This document shows positions 1 to 36,922 of a stretch of 64,000 nucleotides of DNA, one piece after another. Source of the DNA: Flaccisagitta enflata (taxonomy: Eukaryota; Chaetognatha; Sagittoidea; Aphragmophora); the NCBI GenBank assembly GCA_965153355.1, contig OZ231128.1, forward strand, positions 9,300,001 to 9,364,000, given 5' to 3'. Positions within the stretch are counted from its first letter, which is position 1. Each line of letters begins with the position of its first letter. The translations under genes and the position numbers were made by a program. A model generated the notes under the pieces. The model made no database searches. It saw nothing but the letters and a program-made list of their open reading frames with translations, and was not told the DNA's origin.

Positions 1-204
1 TAGATCTAGACCATTTGGGCAGGGGCAGTGAGGTCCAAAAATTGATATCATAAAAGAATTAAAGTGTGACCAACCAACTGACCAACAGACCAACCAACCA
101 ATCGACCGACCGATTGACTGAATGACCGACCGATCGATCGACCGACCGACCGACCGACCGACCGACCGACAAAGCGGGATGTAGAGTCGCATGCACGCGA
201 CTGA
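1..204 (+). repeat. Hairpin-ended dispersed element, family 1 (left end cut by window)
   Basis: It holds a GGGCAGGGGCAG segment, then a (GACC)n-rich tetranucleotide core at about 70-170, then GTAGAG followed by the hairpin AGTCGCATGCACGCGACT and an A-rich end. The same order recurs at 18148, 29984, 36131, 40581 and 53059. The 5' end lies outside the window. Confidence 0.7.
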
Positions 205-315
205 AAGTATTGGAGATTTAGAATTAGAGGATCTGACATCAAATGTTTTATAAAATGGAATGACCAATTCTCGGATTCTGCATACATTCATTTGCAGCGC
301 TCCCTCGCTAAGTAT

Positions 316-789
316 CTACCCCATCGAAACGTCAGTGGAGCTGCTGCTTCGGAGACGCCTTTGATGATCTGCGTCTAGATCAACAATTCTTTGAAGAGCA
401 TCTACTCCGGACAGTAGTTTGTGACATTGCCGACCCTCGAATGTGCCACCAAAGTATTCCTTCTGAGATATGTTGATCGCATCAATCCATAACTTGCCAT
501 CGGGAAATTTGAGAAGCATTTGGTCGTACAAAAGATTCGTTATCCCCAAAAGAAGATGAAGCGGCGGTGGAGGGATGAATAGAGAGACAACACCAGCGTA
601 GGGAAGGAAACTCAAGGGAGGGTTTTTGCAGTTGAAGTGATCTTTGAGTTTAAGTTCTTTCATCCCTGCAGCAACCCACTTCAGATTGTGCTCGCGTATA
701 CCCTCGAAAGTTCGAAGCTCGAATTCTTTCTCAGTGGAGCCTTTGATCCAATGACACCCAAAACAAGAATGGCGAGAACCATGGCCCAT
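316..789 (-). CDS. ORF of transposon-associated type, function unknown
   Basis: This is a 157-codon open frame starting with ATG at 789. From memory it resembles a domain that recurs in repeat-associated invertebrate proteins. The cues are a proline run followed by LHLLLG (PPPPLHLLLG), then N-LLYDQM, a tryptophan, and EYFGGTFEGRQCHKLL with a conserved Gly-Gly and Cys-His. No catalytic motif is recognised. The N-terminus has HSCFGCHW, which could be part of a metal-binding knuckle. It sits alone among repeats, with no visible neighbouring exon and no terminal repeats, so it is probably a fragment of an old mobile element. It could instead be an exon of a host gene. The composition is protein-like rather than a microsatellite shadow. 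Confidence 0.45.
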   Translation of the reverse strand: MGHGSRHSCFGCHWIKGSTEKEFELRTFEGIREHNLKWVAAGMKELKLKDHFNCKNPPLSFLPYAGVVSLFIPPPPLHLLLGITNLLYDQMLLKFPDGKLWIDAINISQKEYFGGTFEGRQCHKLLSGVDALQRIVDLDADHQRRLRSSSSTDVSMG

Positions 790-875
790 AAGGCCGCAGC
801 CGCAGTTGACAACCTATGTATTTTCACATACACGGAACATTGAACACAGATTTATAAAGCGAAGGCAGCAAAATC

Positions 876-960
876 TTTTTAGTCACAGACACGCAACTCT
901 ATAAGAGGCTTTGTCCATCTGTTGGTCCGTTGATCCATCACGCTCGAGTGGTAAACGATT
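876..960 (-). repeat. Hairpin-ended element, truncated
   Basis: Read on the minus strand, it ends in a hairpin beginning AGTTGCG and closing TGACTAAAAA. On the plus strand this appears as TTTTTAGTCACAGACACGCA, then CTCTATAAGAGGCTTTGTCC and a short GTTGGTCCGTTG tract. It is degenerate. Confidence 0.45.
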
Positions 961-965
961 GTATT

Positions 966-1060
966 TCTTCCTCTATTTTTTCTCTTTTTCTTTTTCTTTT
1001 TCTTTTTCTTTTTCTTTTTCTTTTTCTTCTTCTTTTTCTTTTTCTTTGATTTCTTCTTTT
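966..1060. repeat. (TTTTTC)n microsatellite
   Basis: Runs of TTTTTC on the plus strand. It separates two hairpin-ended elements. Confidence 0.9.
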
Positions 1061-1073
1061 ACTCCTTTCCTTT

Positions 1074-1196
1074 TGAGGTGCGACAAAGCACCTCTATAAC
1101 TGGCTCTGTCCGTCTGTCTGTCTGTCGGTTGGTCTGTAACGCGTTGGTTCGACGATCCACACGTCGCACCTTATTGGCCTACTTGGCCTTGTTATT
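1074..1196 (-). repeat. Hairpin-ended element, family 2
   Basis: On the minus strand the 3' end is TATAG followed by the hairpin AGGTGC-TTTGTC-GCACCT. On the plus strand this is followed by CTCTATAACTGGCTCTGTCC, a (GTCT)n core, GTAACGCGTTGGTTCGACGA and TATTGGCCTACTTGGCCTTG. It matches the two copies at 8185-8455. Confidence 0.7.
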
Positions 1197-1216
1197 TCTT
1201 CTTTTACTTCTTCTCC

Positions 1217-2005
1217 TTTTTGGGCAGCGGCCCCGGAGGGGCCGATGACCTATGATTCCACATAGGGCAAATTTTCCGGTTTCCGTCTGTCCGTCTGTCC
1301 ATCCGTCCGTCCCCCCCCCCCGAGCCTAGAAAATAGCCTCCTGGGCCTCAAAATAGGCCTTTCAGACCCCCAATCAGGCCTATCAGATCCCAAATCAGGC
1401 CTTCCAGACCCCAATTTAGGCCTCCCAGGACCTCAATCAGGCCTATCAGATCCTAAATCAGGCTTCCAGACCTCAATTTAGGCCTCTCAGAGCCTCAATC
1501 AGGCCTGTCAGACCCCAACTCAAGCTTTCCAGACCTCAAATTAGGCCTCCTGAATCCTAACAAGGCCTCTAAGAACCCCAGTCAGGCCTTTCAGATCTAA
1601 AATCAGGCCTTTTGGGCCTCTGATCAGGCCATCCAGACCTCAAATCAGGCCTCTCAGACCCTAATTCAGGCATTTCAGTACCTAATTCAGTTCTCTCAGA
1701 TCCAAATCTAGCGTTTCAAACTTAAAATCAGATCTTCCAGACCTCAAACTAGGCCTATCAGACCCACAGCAGCCCTTCCCAGCCCACAAACAGGCCTCCA
1801 ACCCTGAATTAGACTCAAGATTAAGCCTCTAAGCCTCAAAACAAGCTTCTCAAACCCCTCAGACCTCAAATCAGACATCTTAGACCTTAAATCAGGCAAC
1901 TAAGACCTCAAATCAGGCTATTCAGACCCAAAATCAGGTATTAAAGACCCTGCAATTGTCCAGCGTGGAATCATAGGTCATCGGCCCCTCCGGGGCCGCT
2001 GCCCC
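1217..2005. repeat. Long inverted arms enclosing a degenerate 27-28-bp tandem array
   Basis: The left arm (1217-1275) contains GGGCAGCGGCCCCGGAGGGG followed by CCGATGACCTATGATTCCAC. The right arm (1965-2005) is its near-exact reverse complement. Between them lie about 20 diverged copies of a unit like AATCAGGCCTTTCAGACCCC. Near the left arm is a short GTCTGTCC core. A related layout occurs at 32083-32495, and a half-element at about 4310-4625. Confidence 0.75.
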
Positions 2006-2334
2006 ACTCATCATCTCATAGCAAAACAAACTAACATAGGGGCATTGGGTACCGCTGACCATGTAACGCTTTTGCGACTATTATATTCTTCTTCTATCAC
2101 TTCTTTTTCTTATCCGTTGGTCCATTCATAGGTCTATCAGTTTGTTTGTCTGTCTGACAGTTTGTCCATATGCCATATGTTAAAAATCGCAGTTTTTGGC
2201 ACTTTTCAGACTTGTTGGGATTGTTTAAGAGCCTCCCTTGATACTATAGGCGTGTTTCTAGCTATCGCGTTTATTCCCACTGAACACATTCTTGGCACAA
2301 ATAGATACTCAGGAATTACAAACGTTCTACAAGG

Positions 2335-2515
2335 GACTGAGGGAAGTAAGTAAGCAAGCCCGTGAACGAAGCGAGGCAAGCATAGCGAAGCAAAGCACTG
2401 CGGAGCGAGTGAGCAGAGTGAGTGGCGCGGACAAACAAATAAAGCGAGCGATCGAATCGCCCTTTCAATACACGATTGTCACCAGTAGAAACAGGCCCTT
2501 CGTCTTTTCATCTGA
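2335..2515. repeat. GAGCGAGTGA-rich dispersed repeat, copy 1
   Basis: GAGGGAAGTAAGTAAGCAAG, then CCCGTGAACGAAGCGAGGCA, then repeated GAGCG/GAGTG words, ending near AACAGGCCC. The element at 35755-35935 has the same words and the same GCAAGCCCGTGAACG core. Confidence 0.55.
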
Positions 2516-2554
2516 CTGTCCAGCCAAGTTTTAATGCAGAGACACAGGACGCAT

Positions 2555-2838
2555 CTTTGCCTGATCGGACTTAGGATTGATCATGAAAAATTTGACCAAA
2601 AATTGACCCTTGACATGTAATCTTTGATCCAATAATCGGGAAAAAAGTCGAAGTCAGTACTCGACTTTTTGAGATATTTGAGAGAAACATGGTTTTTATT
2701 TTCTCATTAGAAAATTTTAAATCTCATCCAGCTGATTTGGGCTTCCAATGCAATTAATAGGGTAAGTAAATTTGATCATTCTTTCATCAAGTGCCAAGCA
2801 GAATTCTCTACAACAAATATTCTATGAGTTATGAATAT
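2555..2838 (+). repeat. Dispersed repeat with a GTCGAAGTC hairpin, copy 1
   Basis: It contains AAAAAGTCGAAGTCAGTACT followed by CGACTTTTTGAGA, which forms a hairpin. Next come GAGAAACATGGTTTTTATTT and a segment ending GCCAAGCAGAATTCT. The reverse complement of nearly the whole block is at 55690-55930, and a partial copy is at 58975-59165. Confidence 0.6.
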
Positions 2839-2845
2839 TTAAAGA

Positions 2846-2905
2846 TTTTTAGTCGCGTGCTACGCGACTCTACACCCCGCTTTGTCCGTCGGTCTATTTG
2901 TGCAA
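2846..2905 (-). repeat. Hairpin-ended element, family 1, 3' end only
   Basis: TTTTTAGTCGCGTGCTACGC then GACTCTACACCCCGCTTTGT. This is the reverse complement of the standard family-1 3' end, cut off after a short GTCGGT core. Confidence 0.6.
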
Positions 2906-2938
2906 ATAAGATGAAACTGTGTGTGTATAATGCTTATG

Positions 2939-3237
2939 TCCTATAAGGTTGAGCATGGGGTATGGCAGCTCTGTTAATTGAAAATTCTTTTGAATATACT
3001 AAATCAAATTCGCTTGGTTGAATCAGCTTTTGGAATCAGTCTAGTGGTTAACCTTGACTTCAGGTTTATCTTGATTAGTTTATTTAGACAAAGGTTCCAG
3101 GTTCGAATCCATACTGCACTGCACTTTAAGCTGAAGTTCTTCAAAAAAAGTGATCGATCCTAAAATTTTATACTTAAAGTTTTTTTCCAAGGGTAAGCCG
3201 TAGGGGGATGCCATACCCCATCGTCAACCCTATAGGG
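2939..3237. mobile_element. Foldback element with tRNA-like A and B boxes inside
   Basis: The 31-bp arms at 2939-2969 and 3207-3237 are reverse complements with few mismatches (core GGTTGA-CATGGGGTATGGCA). Inside are TAGTGGTTAACC (3042-3053), resembling a pol III A box, and GGTTCGAATCC (3100-3110), which matches the B-box consensus exactly. No full tRNA cloverleaf is evident. It may be a tRNA-derived SINE inside a foldback element, or a chance composite. Confidence 0.45.
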
Positions 3238-3332
3238 TGTATACAATATATTAGCAAAATATCAGTCCCCTCACTATACTGATGCTCAGGCATCAGAAAT
3301 AAAAGATAATTTTGAACAATTACCTTTCTGTA

Positions 3333-3753
3333 TTTTTAGTCCCGGCGCTTTAAAATTTGAAATACTTGCCCAATTGAGCTCACAATTAGAATTCCAAATC
3401 AGCATATTGTTCTTCGCTATTAGGACAGCGGTCCTAATTTTTCTCTTTTCCGTTTAGGAATAAACAAATTATGAAAAAAAGATCTGATGAACCTATCAGT
3501 TAGTGAATAAGGAGGATATCTAGGCAACGAGTGAAGGAGCTTTTCCCCAATGTTATGATTTCCTATAGGGGTAAGGATAATAAAAGGTAAGGCGCGGCCA
3601 CCTAAAAGTGGAATTTCAAGGCCAATATTGATTTCAATAGAAGCCTGAGACAGTCCCACAACATGATCTGCTCGTAGAATGTTTATTTTATTGCTATTTG
3701 TCATTTAGATACAGGCAACTGGATAAGGAGTGGTGTGGGGCCGGGACTAAAAA
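3333..3753. mobile_element. 421-bp element with AGTCCCGG terminal inverted repeats
   Basis: The ends are TTTTTAGTCCCGGC at 3333 and GCCGGGACTAAAAA at 3740-3753. They resemble the hairpin tails of family-1 elements, but the two halves of the palindrome are about 400 bp apart. The minus strand has a 94-codon open frame (3420-3704) beginning MTNSNKINILRADHVVGLSQ; I do not recognise it. Confidence 0.5.
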
Positions 3754-3899
3754 CCCTACCAATTCTAACTGCCTAGTTAGCTCACTCAAATGACAGAGAA
3801 TTCAACACCTAGATTTTAGTTTTCTGCATAAAATTCTATACAAGCTGACAGTGTTCCAGAAAGTGGATTCCCTAAGCATCTCATCATGGACTTAAGAGA

Positions 3900-4170
3900 C
3901 TAAGGCCGCTGGATTCTAGGGTGGTTGGGCGAGTATAGGTGGGTGTGTCGTTGGCGTGGGGTCGATATCTGGGCGTAGGGTTGGTATATGAGCGTCAACA
4001 GGGTCGGGGTATGGGCAGCCGTTCAGGATGGAAGGGGGGATAGGAAGGAGGGAAGAGGGCTTAGGAGTGGGGATAGATCGCAGGAGAGGGTATGGGAGAG
4101 GGTGTAGGTGAGGGGTTGGGCGCAGGAGAGGGTGTACGAGTGGGTGTAGGGCGTAAGAGAGGGTGAAGGA
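3900..4170. repeat. GGTGTAGG/GGAGAGGG-rich minisatellite
   Basis: Degenerate short repeats of GGGTGTAGG, GGAGAGGGT and similar. Three minus-strand frames are open only because of this composition. Confidence 0.5.
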
Positions 4171-4179
4171 ATGGCATTG

Positions 4180-4290
4180 GCCAACAACAATTGCGATGAA
4201 CAAGAATTTCGTTGGCCAACAACAATTGCGTTGAACAACAATTTCGTTGGCCAACAACAATTGCGTTGAACAACAGTTGCGTTGGTGAAT
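4180..4290. repeat. 35-bp tandem repeat, three copies
   Basis: The unit GGCCAACAACAATTGCG plus TTGAACAACAATTTCGTT is repeated three times with a few substitutions. Confidence 0.75.
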
Positions 4291-4309
4291 GACAAATGAA
4301 TTTGCCCTC

Positions 4310-4690
4310 TCAGGGCTGAAATCTACCTTCTCATGCTTCGAATCTGTGATGGCAGATCTGAGGCTTGAGAGGGTCTGAAAGGTCAGATTTCAGACCTGAG
4401 AGGGCAGATTTTAGACCAGAGAGGGCAAATTCAAGGCCTGTGAGGGTAGATTTCAGGCCTGAGTGAGTAGATTACGGCCCTGAGAGGGCAGGTTTCAGGC
4501 CTGATAGAGCCTGGGGGGACAAACAAACAAACAAACAAACAAACGAACGAACGAACAAACAAAAATCCCCTGTGTTCCACAGGACTTCATTCCCTTCGGG
4601 GCCGCTGCCCAAACAGGGTACGGACGGACGGACAGACGGACGGATGGACCGACAAAGCGGAGAATTGAGTCGCATGCACGCGACTAAAAA
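4310..4690 (+). repeat. GAGGGCAGATTTCAGGCCTG array joined to a family-1 hairpin end
   Basis: 4310-4510 is a degenerate 25-30-bp tandem array with GAGAGGGCAGATTTCAG-type units. (AAAC)n follows, then CCTGTGTTCCACAGGACTTC and GGGGCCGCTGCCCAAACAGG, which resemble the arms of the 1217-2005 element. 4615-4690 is a (GGAC)n core ending in AGTCGCATGCACGCGACTAA. It looks like a composite of two families. Confidence 0.55.
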
Positions 4691-5022
4691 AGGATCACAA
4701 GAATAGAGGGATGGAGATGGAATTATGAAATTATTGTCATGACGAGAAATGTAAAATGGAAATTCTTTTCTGCGACAAACATCGCTTTCTTTATATGCGG
4801 ATAGAATCTTTTGAAAAAAGTCTGCTCAAGTACTCGTTAAGTAAAGATCTTTTGACGATTAAATCGTCCTTTGTGCAACGTTTCACAAAATGTGATGTGA
4901 TGTGACGTAATATCACTGATATTATGAAACCAAACCGAGTTAGGTAAGGCTGTTTTTCTTTTTTTATTTCACAGGTTAAATGGAATGAGATGAAACGGCA
5001 TATACTTGGTATTAGGATTGGA
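4691..5022. other. No feature seen
   Basis: AT-rich sequence with no exon, RNA gene or repeat that I can support. Confidence 0.5.
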
Positions 5023-5035
5023 AAGAGAGAGAGAG

Positions 5036-5131
<96 letters not shown>
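5023..5131. repeat. (GA)n microsatellite
   Basis: A nearly pure GA dinucleotide tract of about 108 bp. Long open frames on both strands here are artefacts of the repeat. Confidence 0.97.
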
Positions 5132-6327
<1,196 letters not shown>

Positions 6328-6455
6328 ATTAACACTTGGGATCGCGGCTGTTGTAATGATTAGCGGGTTCTTAACTCTTACGCGAGTCTTCAATTTAATG
6401 ACGATATTCCAACAAAAATGACGATAAACTTACCAAGACAGATTTTTGCAATTGC

Positions 6456-6488
6456 GATGACGACGATTACGACGATGATGATGATTAC

Positions 6489-6520
<32 letters not shown>

Positions 6521-6650
6521 TGACGACAACGATGAAGATGATGATGATAATTACGACGACCATGATGACGATAAAGACGATGACAACGACGATTACGATG
6601 GAGACGAAGACGACAAAGACGATGAAGACGATGACGACAAAGACGATGAC
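6456..6650. repeat. (GACGAY)n trinucleotide tract
   Basis: GAC/GAT/AAG trinucleotides in a degenerate array. The plus frame reads Met/Thr-rich and then hydrophobic residues (IAILFLLVQV), but I find no independent support for coding. Confidence 0.85.
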
Positions 6651-7114
6651 GATTGCCATCTTGTTTTTGTTAGTCCAAGTCGCCGACTCGCAATCCTATG
6701 GATTTTCGCGGTCGGGTCATCTGTCTAGCCACCAGTTGCACGCAGGATAGTTGTCAAGTCCATGGTCATACGAGTCTCTGATACAAGCTATGTTCACGTT
6801 GTAGTTTGTTTAAACTTTTAAGTATAGTGTGTAAGTAATGATGATTTTTATCTCTTATCTCTTATCGTCCTAGGTCAAAACCGGGTTCCATCTTGTTTAT
6901 ATGGTGCGAAGCAAGTACCATGCCATGGCATCTCTTGGTCCTTTGCTCCAATTAAAGTAATAAACAAGACATTATTAGAGGGAGACAGATGAAGGAGAAG
7001 AGGCAAATCAGGAGTAGGAGGGAGATGAGGCAGGGGTGAGGGGGAGAGACAAAGAGGGAAAGTGTTGGTTGTTGTTATGAAATTAGTAGCGTAATCTCAA
7101 CTGGCGACGACGCG

Positions 7115-7116
<2 letters not shown>
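6651..7116. other. No feature seen
   Basis: Unique-looking sequence; no exon supported. Confidence 0.4.

Positions 7117-7202
<86 letters not shown>
7117..7202. repeat. (AG)n microsatellite
   Basis: Pure AG tract of about 86 bp. Confidence 0.97.
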
Positions 7203-7206
<4 letters not shown>

Positions 7207-7779
7207 TCCACACCCCCTTACAGACACAGTAACACACTTAGCCATTCGTAACACTTGTCGACTTAAAATTGTCACAGTAGTGCAACAACTATAGATGCCT
7301 CGCTTCATTGTTTTCTATATATCATCAGAATTTGGTTGCTGGTTCTTAAATTTTTCACCTCTTGACAACTAGCAAGCAACATCCAGGTAAAAAAATTTCA
7401 TTAACTTTGATTTGAGTTTCAAACATTCACTTTCAAGATGTCAATTGAAATCCCTCGGCAAACCAAAAACTTTTTAAACGCTTTTTAGTTGTGAAATCCG
7501 AATCTGATTATCTTTCTTTTCATAGATTTGGGAAGCATCTTAAGTTGACTCTGGTAATTTTGCAGTGGAAATGTTTTCTACAGTTTTTGATATTATTTGA
7601 TTTAGTTTGGAGCAATCAAGGTACTAATCATGAGCGAAGTGAACATTTATTCAAGCTTTAACTGGTAGAAAATCGGCATGTGGCTGAACATCTCTGTTTA
7701 GATTTGATAGTTGTTTGATCTTATAACAATAAATAGTAAATAGGTGTTACATGGCATCTCAAATTTCGAGATTTCACAT
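7203..7779. other. No feature seen
   Basis: AT-rich, with no supported exon or element ends. Confidence 0.4.
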
Positions 7780-7942
7780 TTTCCGATTCGAGCGTGACTG
7801 ACGGACCAACGGATAGACCAACGGACAGACAGAAATTGGACATAAGGACGGACGGACGGATGGATGGAAGGACGGTCGGACGCACAGATTGACGAACGGA
7901 TGGACAAGCCTCTTAAAGAGACGCTGGTGCGAGACTAACAAA
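7780..7942 (+). repeat. Diverged hairpin-ended element with GGAC core
   Basis: GAGCGTGACTGACGGACCAA, then (GGAC/GGAT)n, then CTCTTAAAGAGACGCTGGTG and CGAGACTAAC. The architecture matches the hairpin-ended families, but the terminal stem is imperfect. Confidence 0.5.
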
Positions 7943-8184
7943 AATGTGATTTATTAGGATATTCCTCTGACGTACTGTTCTCATAAGCCGGGATAAATTG
8001 CAAAACCGAGTATGAAAAAAGAAAAGAGAAGAAAGAAAGAAAAGAAGTTCTATTAGCCTGCTTTTCATTCAGACTAGATTCTCTTATTTAGTGTGTCAAT
8101 ATCAAGAAGAGAAGAACTATTAGAAAGCTCTCTCACCTTTTAAAATTCAAAGCATTTCTGGGACATCCGTCGGATGTTAGAAAA

Positions 8185-8310
8185 ACAAGGCCAAGTAGGC
8201 CAATAAGGCGCGCTGAGTGGATCGTCGAACAAATGCGTTACCGACCAACCAACCGACCAACCGACAGACCAACAAACACAGCCAGTTATAGAGGTGCGTT
8301 GGCGCACCTA
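8185..8310 (+). repeat. Hairpin-ended element, family 2, first of two
   Basis: ACAAGGCCAAGTAGGCCAAT, then a (GACCAACC)n core, then GCCAGTTATAG and the hairpin AGGTGCG-TTGG-CGCACCT. Confidence 0.75.
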
Positions 8311-8455
8311 ACAAGGCCAAGAAGGCCACTAAGGTGCGACGTGTTGATCGTCAAACGAATGCGTTACAGGCAGACAGACAGATAAACAGACAGACAGACC
8401 GACCAACCGACCGACGGACAGAGCCAGTTATAGAGGTACTTTGTCGCACCTAAAA
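8311..8455 (+). repeat. Hairpin-ended element, family 2, second of two
   Basis: It lies directly beside the previous copy in the same orientation. ACAAGGCCAAGAAGGCCACT, a (GACA)n/(GACC)n core, GAGCCAGTTATAG, then AGGTAC-TTTGTC-GCACCT and an A-rich end. Confidence 0.75.
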
Positions 8456-8524
8456 AGTTGAAGATTACATGTTTGACCTTCCTGTAGATTGAATAACTGG
8501 ATCTTATTCATCCTTGAAATGATA

Positions 8525-10296
<1,772 letters not shown>

Positions 10297-10304
10297 ATGT
10301 TTTG

Positions 10305-10770
10305 GCCTAATGTTTTGTTTTTGTTTTGGCCTGATGTTTTGTTTTTGTTTTGGCCTAATGTTTTGTTTTTTTCTGTTTTGTTTTGTTTAGTATTATTTTG
10401 TTTCATTTCGTTTTGTTTTGTTTTGTCTTGTTTTGTTTTGTTTTGTTTTGTTTTGTTTTGTTTTGTTTTGTCATTTTTGCTTTTTGTCTTGTTTTGTATT
10501 GTTTTGTTTTGTTTGTTTTGTTTGTTTTGTTTGTTTTGTTTGTTTTGTTTTGTTTGTTTTGTTTGTTTTGTTTGTTTTGTTTGTTTTGTTTGTTTTGTTC
10601 GTTTTGTTTGTTTTGTTTGTTTTGTTTGTTTTGTTTGTTTTGTTTGTTTTGTTTGTTTTGTTTGTTTTGTTTGTTTTGTTTGTTTTGTTTGTTTTGTTTG
10701 TTTTGTTTGGTTTGTTTGGTTTGTTTGGTTTGTTTGGTTTGTTTGGTTGGTTTTGTTTGGTTTGTTTGGT
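10305..10770. repeat. (TTTTG)n / (TTTGTTTTG)n tract
   Basis: About 465 bp of G-interrupted T tracts, changing from TTTTG to TTTGTTTTG to TTTGG units. It ends about 50 bp before the first visible oxidase exon and may feed its polypyrimidine tract. All long frames here are artefacts. Confidence 0.95.
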
Positions 10771-10821
10771 TTTCAAAATCACATGTTTGGATCTAATTCA
10801 TATTCATTTCCCTCTTTTTAG

Positions 10822-35321
<24,500 letters not shown>

Positions 35322-35700
35322 CGTGAAATCTTTTTTTCATAAAAGTCCATCGTGTAAATTCGTTATTTCATCCCCCTTTCCATTCCCCCCTTAAAATTGA
35401 AATCTTTGTCCGTTCTAGCTGAATTTCTCTGTACACGCCTTTGACGTTTGTGACTCTCTATTCCTCTATGAGGGTGACCTTCCCCATGTCAATTCCCGCT
35501 CGCATCATAAAGTGCTATGAATAATTCAAAACGTCAGCTATTTAGCTTGGTGATCTTTTAACAACAATCGGAATTACGGTAATAGGGATGGGGTTGGGGA
35601 TGGGGGGGGGGGGATTGTGCAAGCATCATATGGATGATTTTTGTCCTTCTATTGGATACATGTAGATGAGGCGTGCACCTACTGACGGTAACAAACACAA
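35322..35700. other. Oxidase 3' flank
   Basis: No AATAAA is seen in the first 380 bp after the stop; the first one found (35966) lies beyond a repeat. A G-run is present at 35600-35612. Confidence 0.4.
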
Positions 35701-35754
35701 TTGTTTCCGTTAGACAATTTTTCAGCAAAAATGAATATTCATGAATTTAAACCA

Positions 35755-35935
35755 TCCCACGAGGGAGCGAGTGAAGTGAGGGAGCAAGCCCGTGAACGGA
35801 GGTTGGAGGGAGCGAGCAAAGTGAGCAGAGCGCTGCGGGGCTGCGGCATGAGCGGTGCGAGTGGAATGCTGCAGATCGAGAGTGATCGAATGAGCGGTGC
35901 GACCAAACGAATGTAGCGAGTGACTGAGGGCCTGT
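35755..35935. repeat. GAGCGAGTGA-rich dispersed repeat, copy 2
   Basis: CCACGAGGGAGCGAGTGAAG, TGAGGGAGCAAGCCCGTGAA, GAGCAAAGTGAGCAGAGCG, ending near GAGGGCCTGTTTC. Same vocabulary as 2335-2515. Confidence 0.55.
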
Positions 35936-36130
35936 TTCTTCTTGTGACAATTGCGTTTATAAAGGAATAAAAGGGCCACGTTAAATGCGTTTGTTGTCGT
36001 CGGTACTATCTAGGAAAAAAGTGCGGAAACTCTTAGGGTTGACGATATGTTTTCTCCCTCCTGAGCTCAAAACTCATCTTTCTGATTGTTTTTGGTTATT
36101 TTCATAATTATACTAACTAGAACAAAAGAG

Positions 36131-36321
36131 AACAAGGCCGGATACACGGCTACCGAAGTCGCGTGCGGGTGGGCAGGGACCGTATTAGGAGTCACTAGAT
36201 CATTTGGGCAGGAGCCGTGAGGTCCAAACATAAAAATCATAAAAAAACAAAAGTGTGACCAACAGACCGACCGACCGACCGACAGATCGGGGTGTAGAGT
36301 CGCGTAGCACGCGACTAAAAA
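36131..36321 (+). repeat. Hairpin-ended element, family 1 (full-length type)
   Basis: AACAAGGCCGGATACACGGC, AAGTCGCGTGCGGGTGGGCA, TTTGGGCAGGAGCCGTGAGG, AGTGTGACCAACAGACCGAC core, GGGGTGTAG, hairpin AGTCGCG-TAGCA-CGCGACT, AAAAA. It is the best complete copy, about 190 bp. Confidence 0.85.
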
Positions 36322-36685
36322 CAATCTTCATTCCAATTTAGGGATGGTAAGTTTGGTTTTTTTATTACAACTACGTAAGAGATGGTTATGGTAAAAATGG
36401 TAGATTTTGGTCAGTTTTGTTTGCATAATAGGGCTACTTCCCTTTTGAAATCTGACTAAAAATCCATGAGATTGTAAAAGTAGAGCTCAAGAGCTAACCA
36501 GTGGTGCAATGGGCATGTTTCTCTCAGTTTTTGGTAAAAATTGAGGGCATTTCAAAGATGGAATGGGAGGAGAAAAAAGAAATCCTTCTTTTTCTGCCAT
36601 TTTTGAAAGAGCGTGACCAACTTCAAAATGATGGCATCTTTTAACGGTTTGATGCACAGAAAGGAGATTGTGCTCAGATTGTAGA

Positions 36686-36857
36686 TTTTTAGTTGCGGAC
36701 ACGCAACTCTACACCTTACTGTGTCGGTCGGTAGGTCGGTATGTCGGTCGGTCCGTCGGTTGGTCCGTCCGTCACATTTTGGAATTCCGAGCATTTTTCG
36801 CATTACTGCTCCTGCCCAACCGTCCGCGACTGGATTGCCGTGTATCCGGCCTTGTTC
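36686..36857 (-). repeat. Hairpin-ended element, family 1, reverse
   Basis: Reverse orientation. Its stem is AGTTGCG-TGTC-CGCAACT, a paired change from the usual AGTCGCG/CGCGACT. The 5' end GAACAAGGCCGGATACACGG is intact. Confidence 0.85.
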
Positions 36858-36922
36858 AACATAGATTAAAATGCTCATAGATTTTGTTTACTAATCTTAA
36901 CGAGAAGTCAAGATATCTTCCA

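Noticed and set aside
2978-3163. A functional tRNA gene
   Set aside because: The B box is perfect, but acceptor and anticodon stems cannot be formed and the A box is displaced.
35966-35971. AATAAA as the oxidase polyadenylation signal
   Set aside because: It lies 645 bp after the stop, next to a dispersed repeat, with no supporting downstream element.
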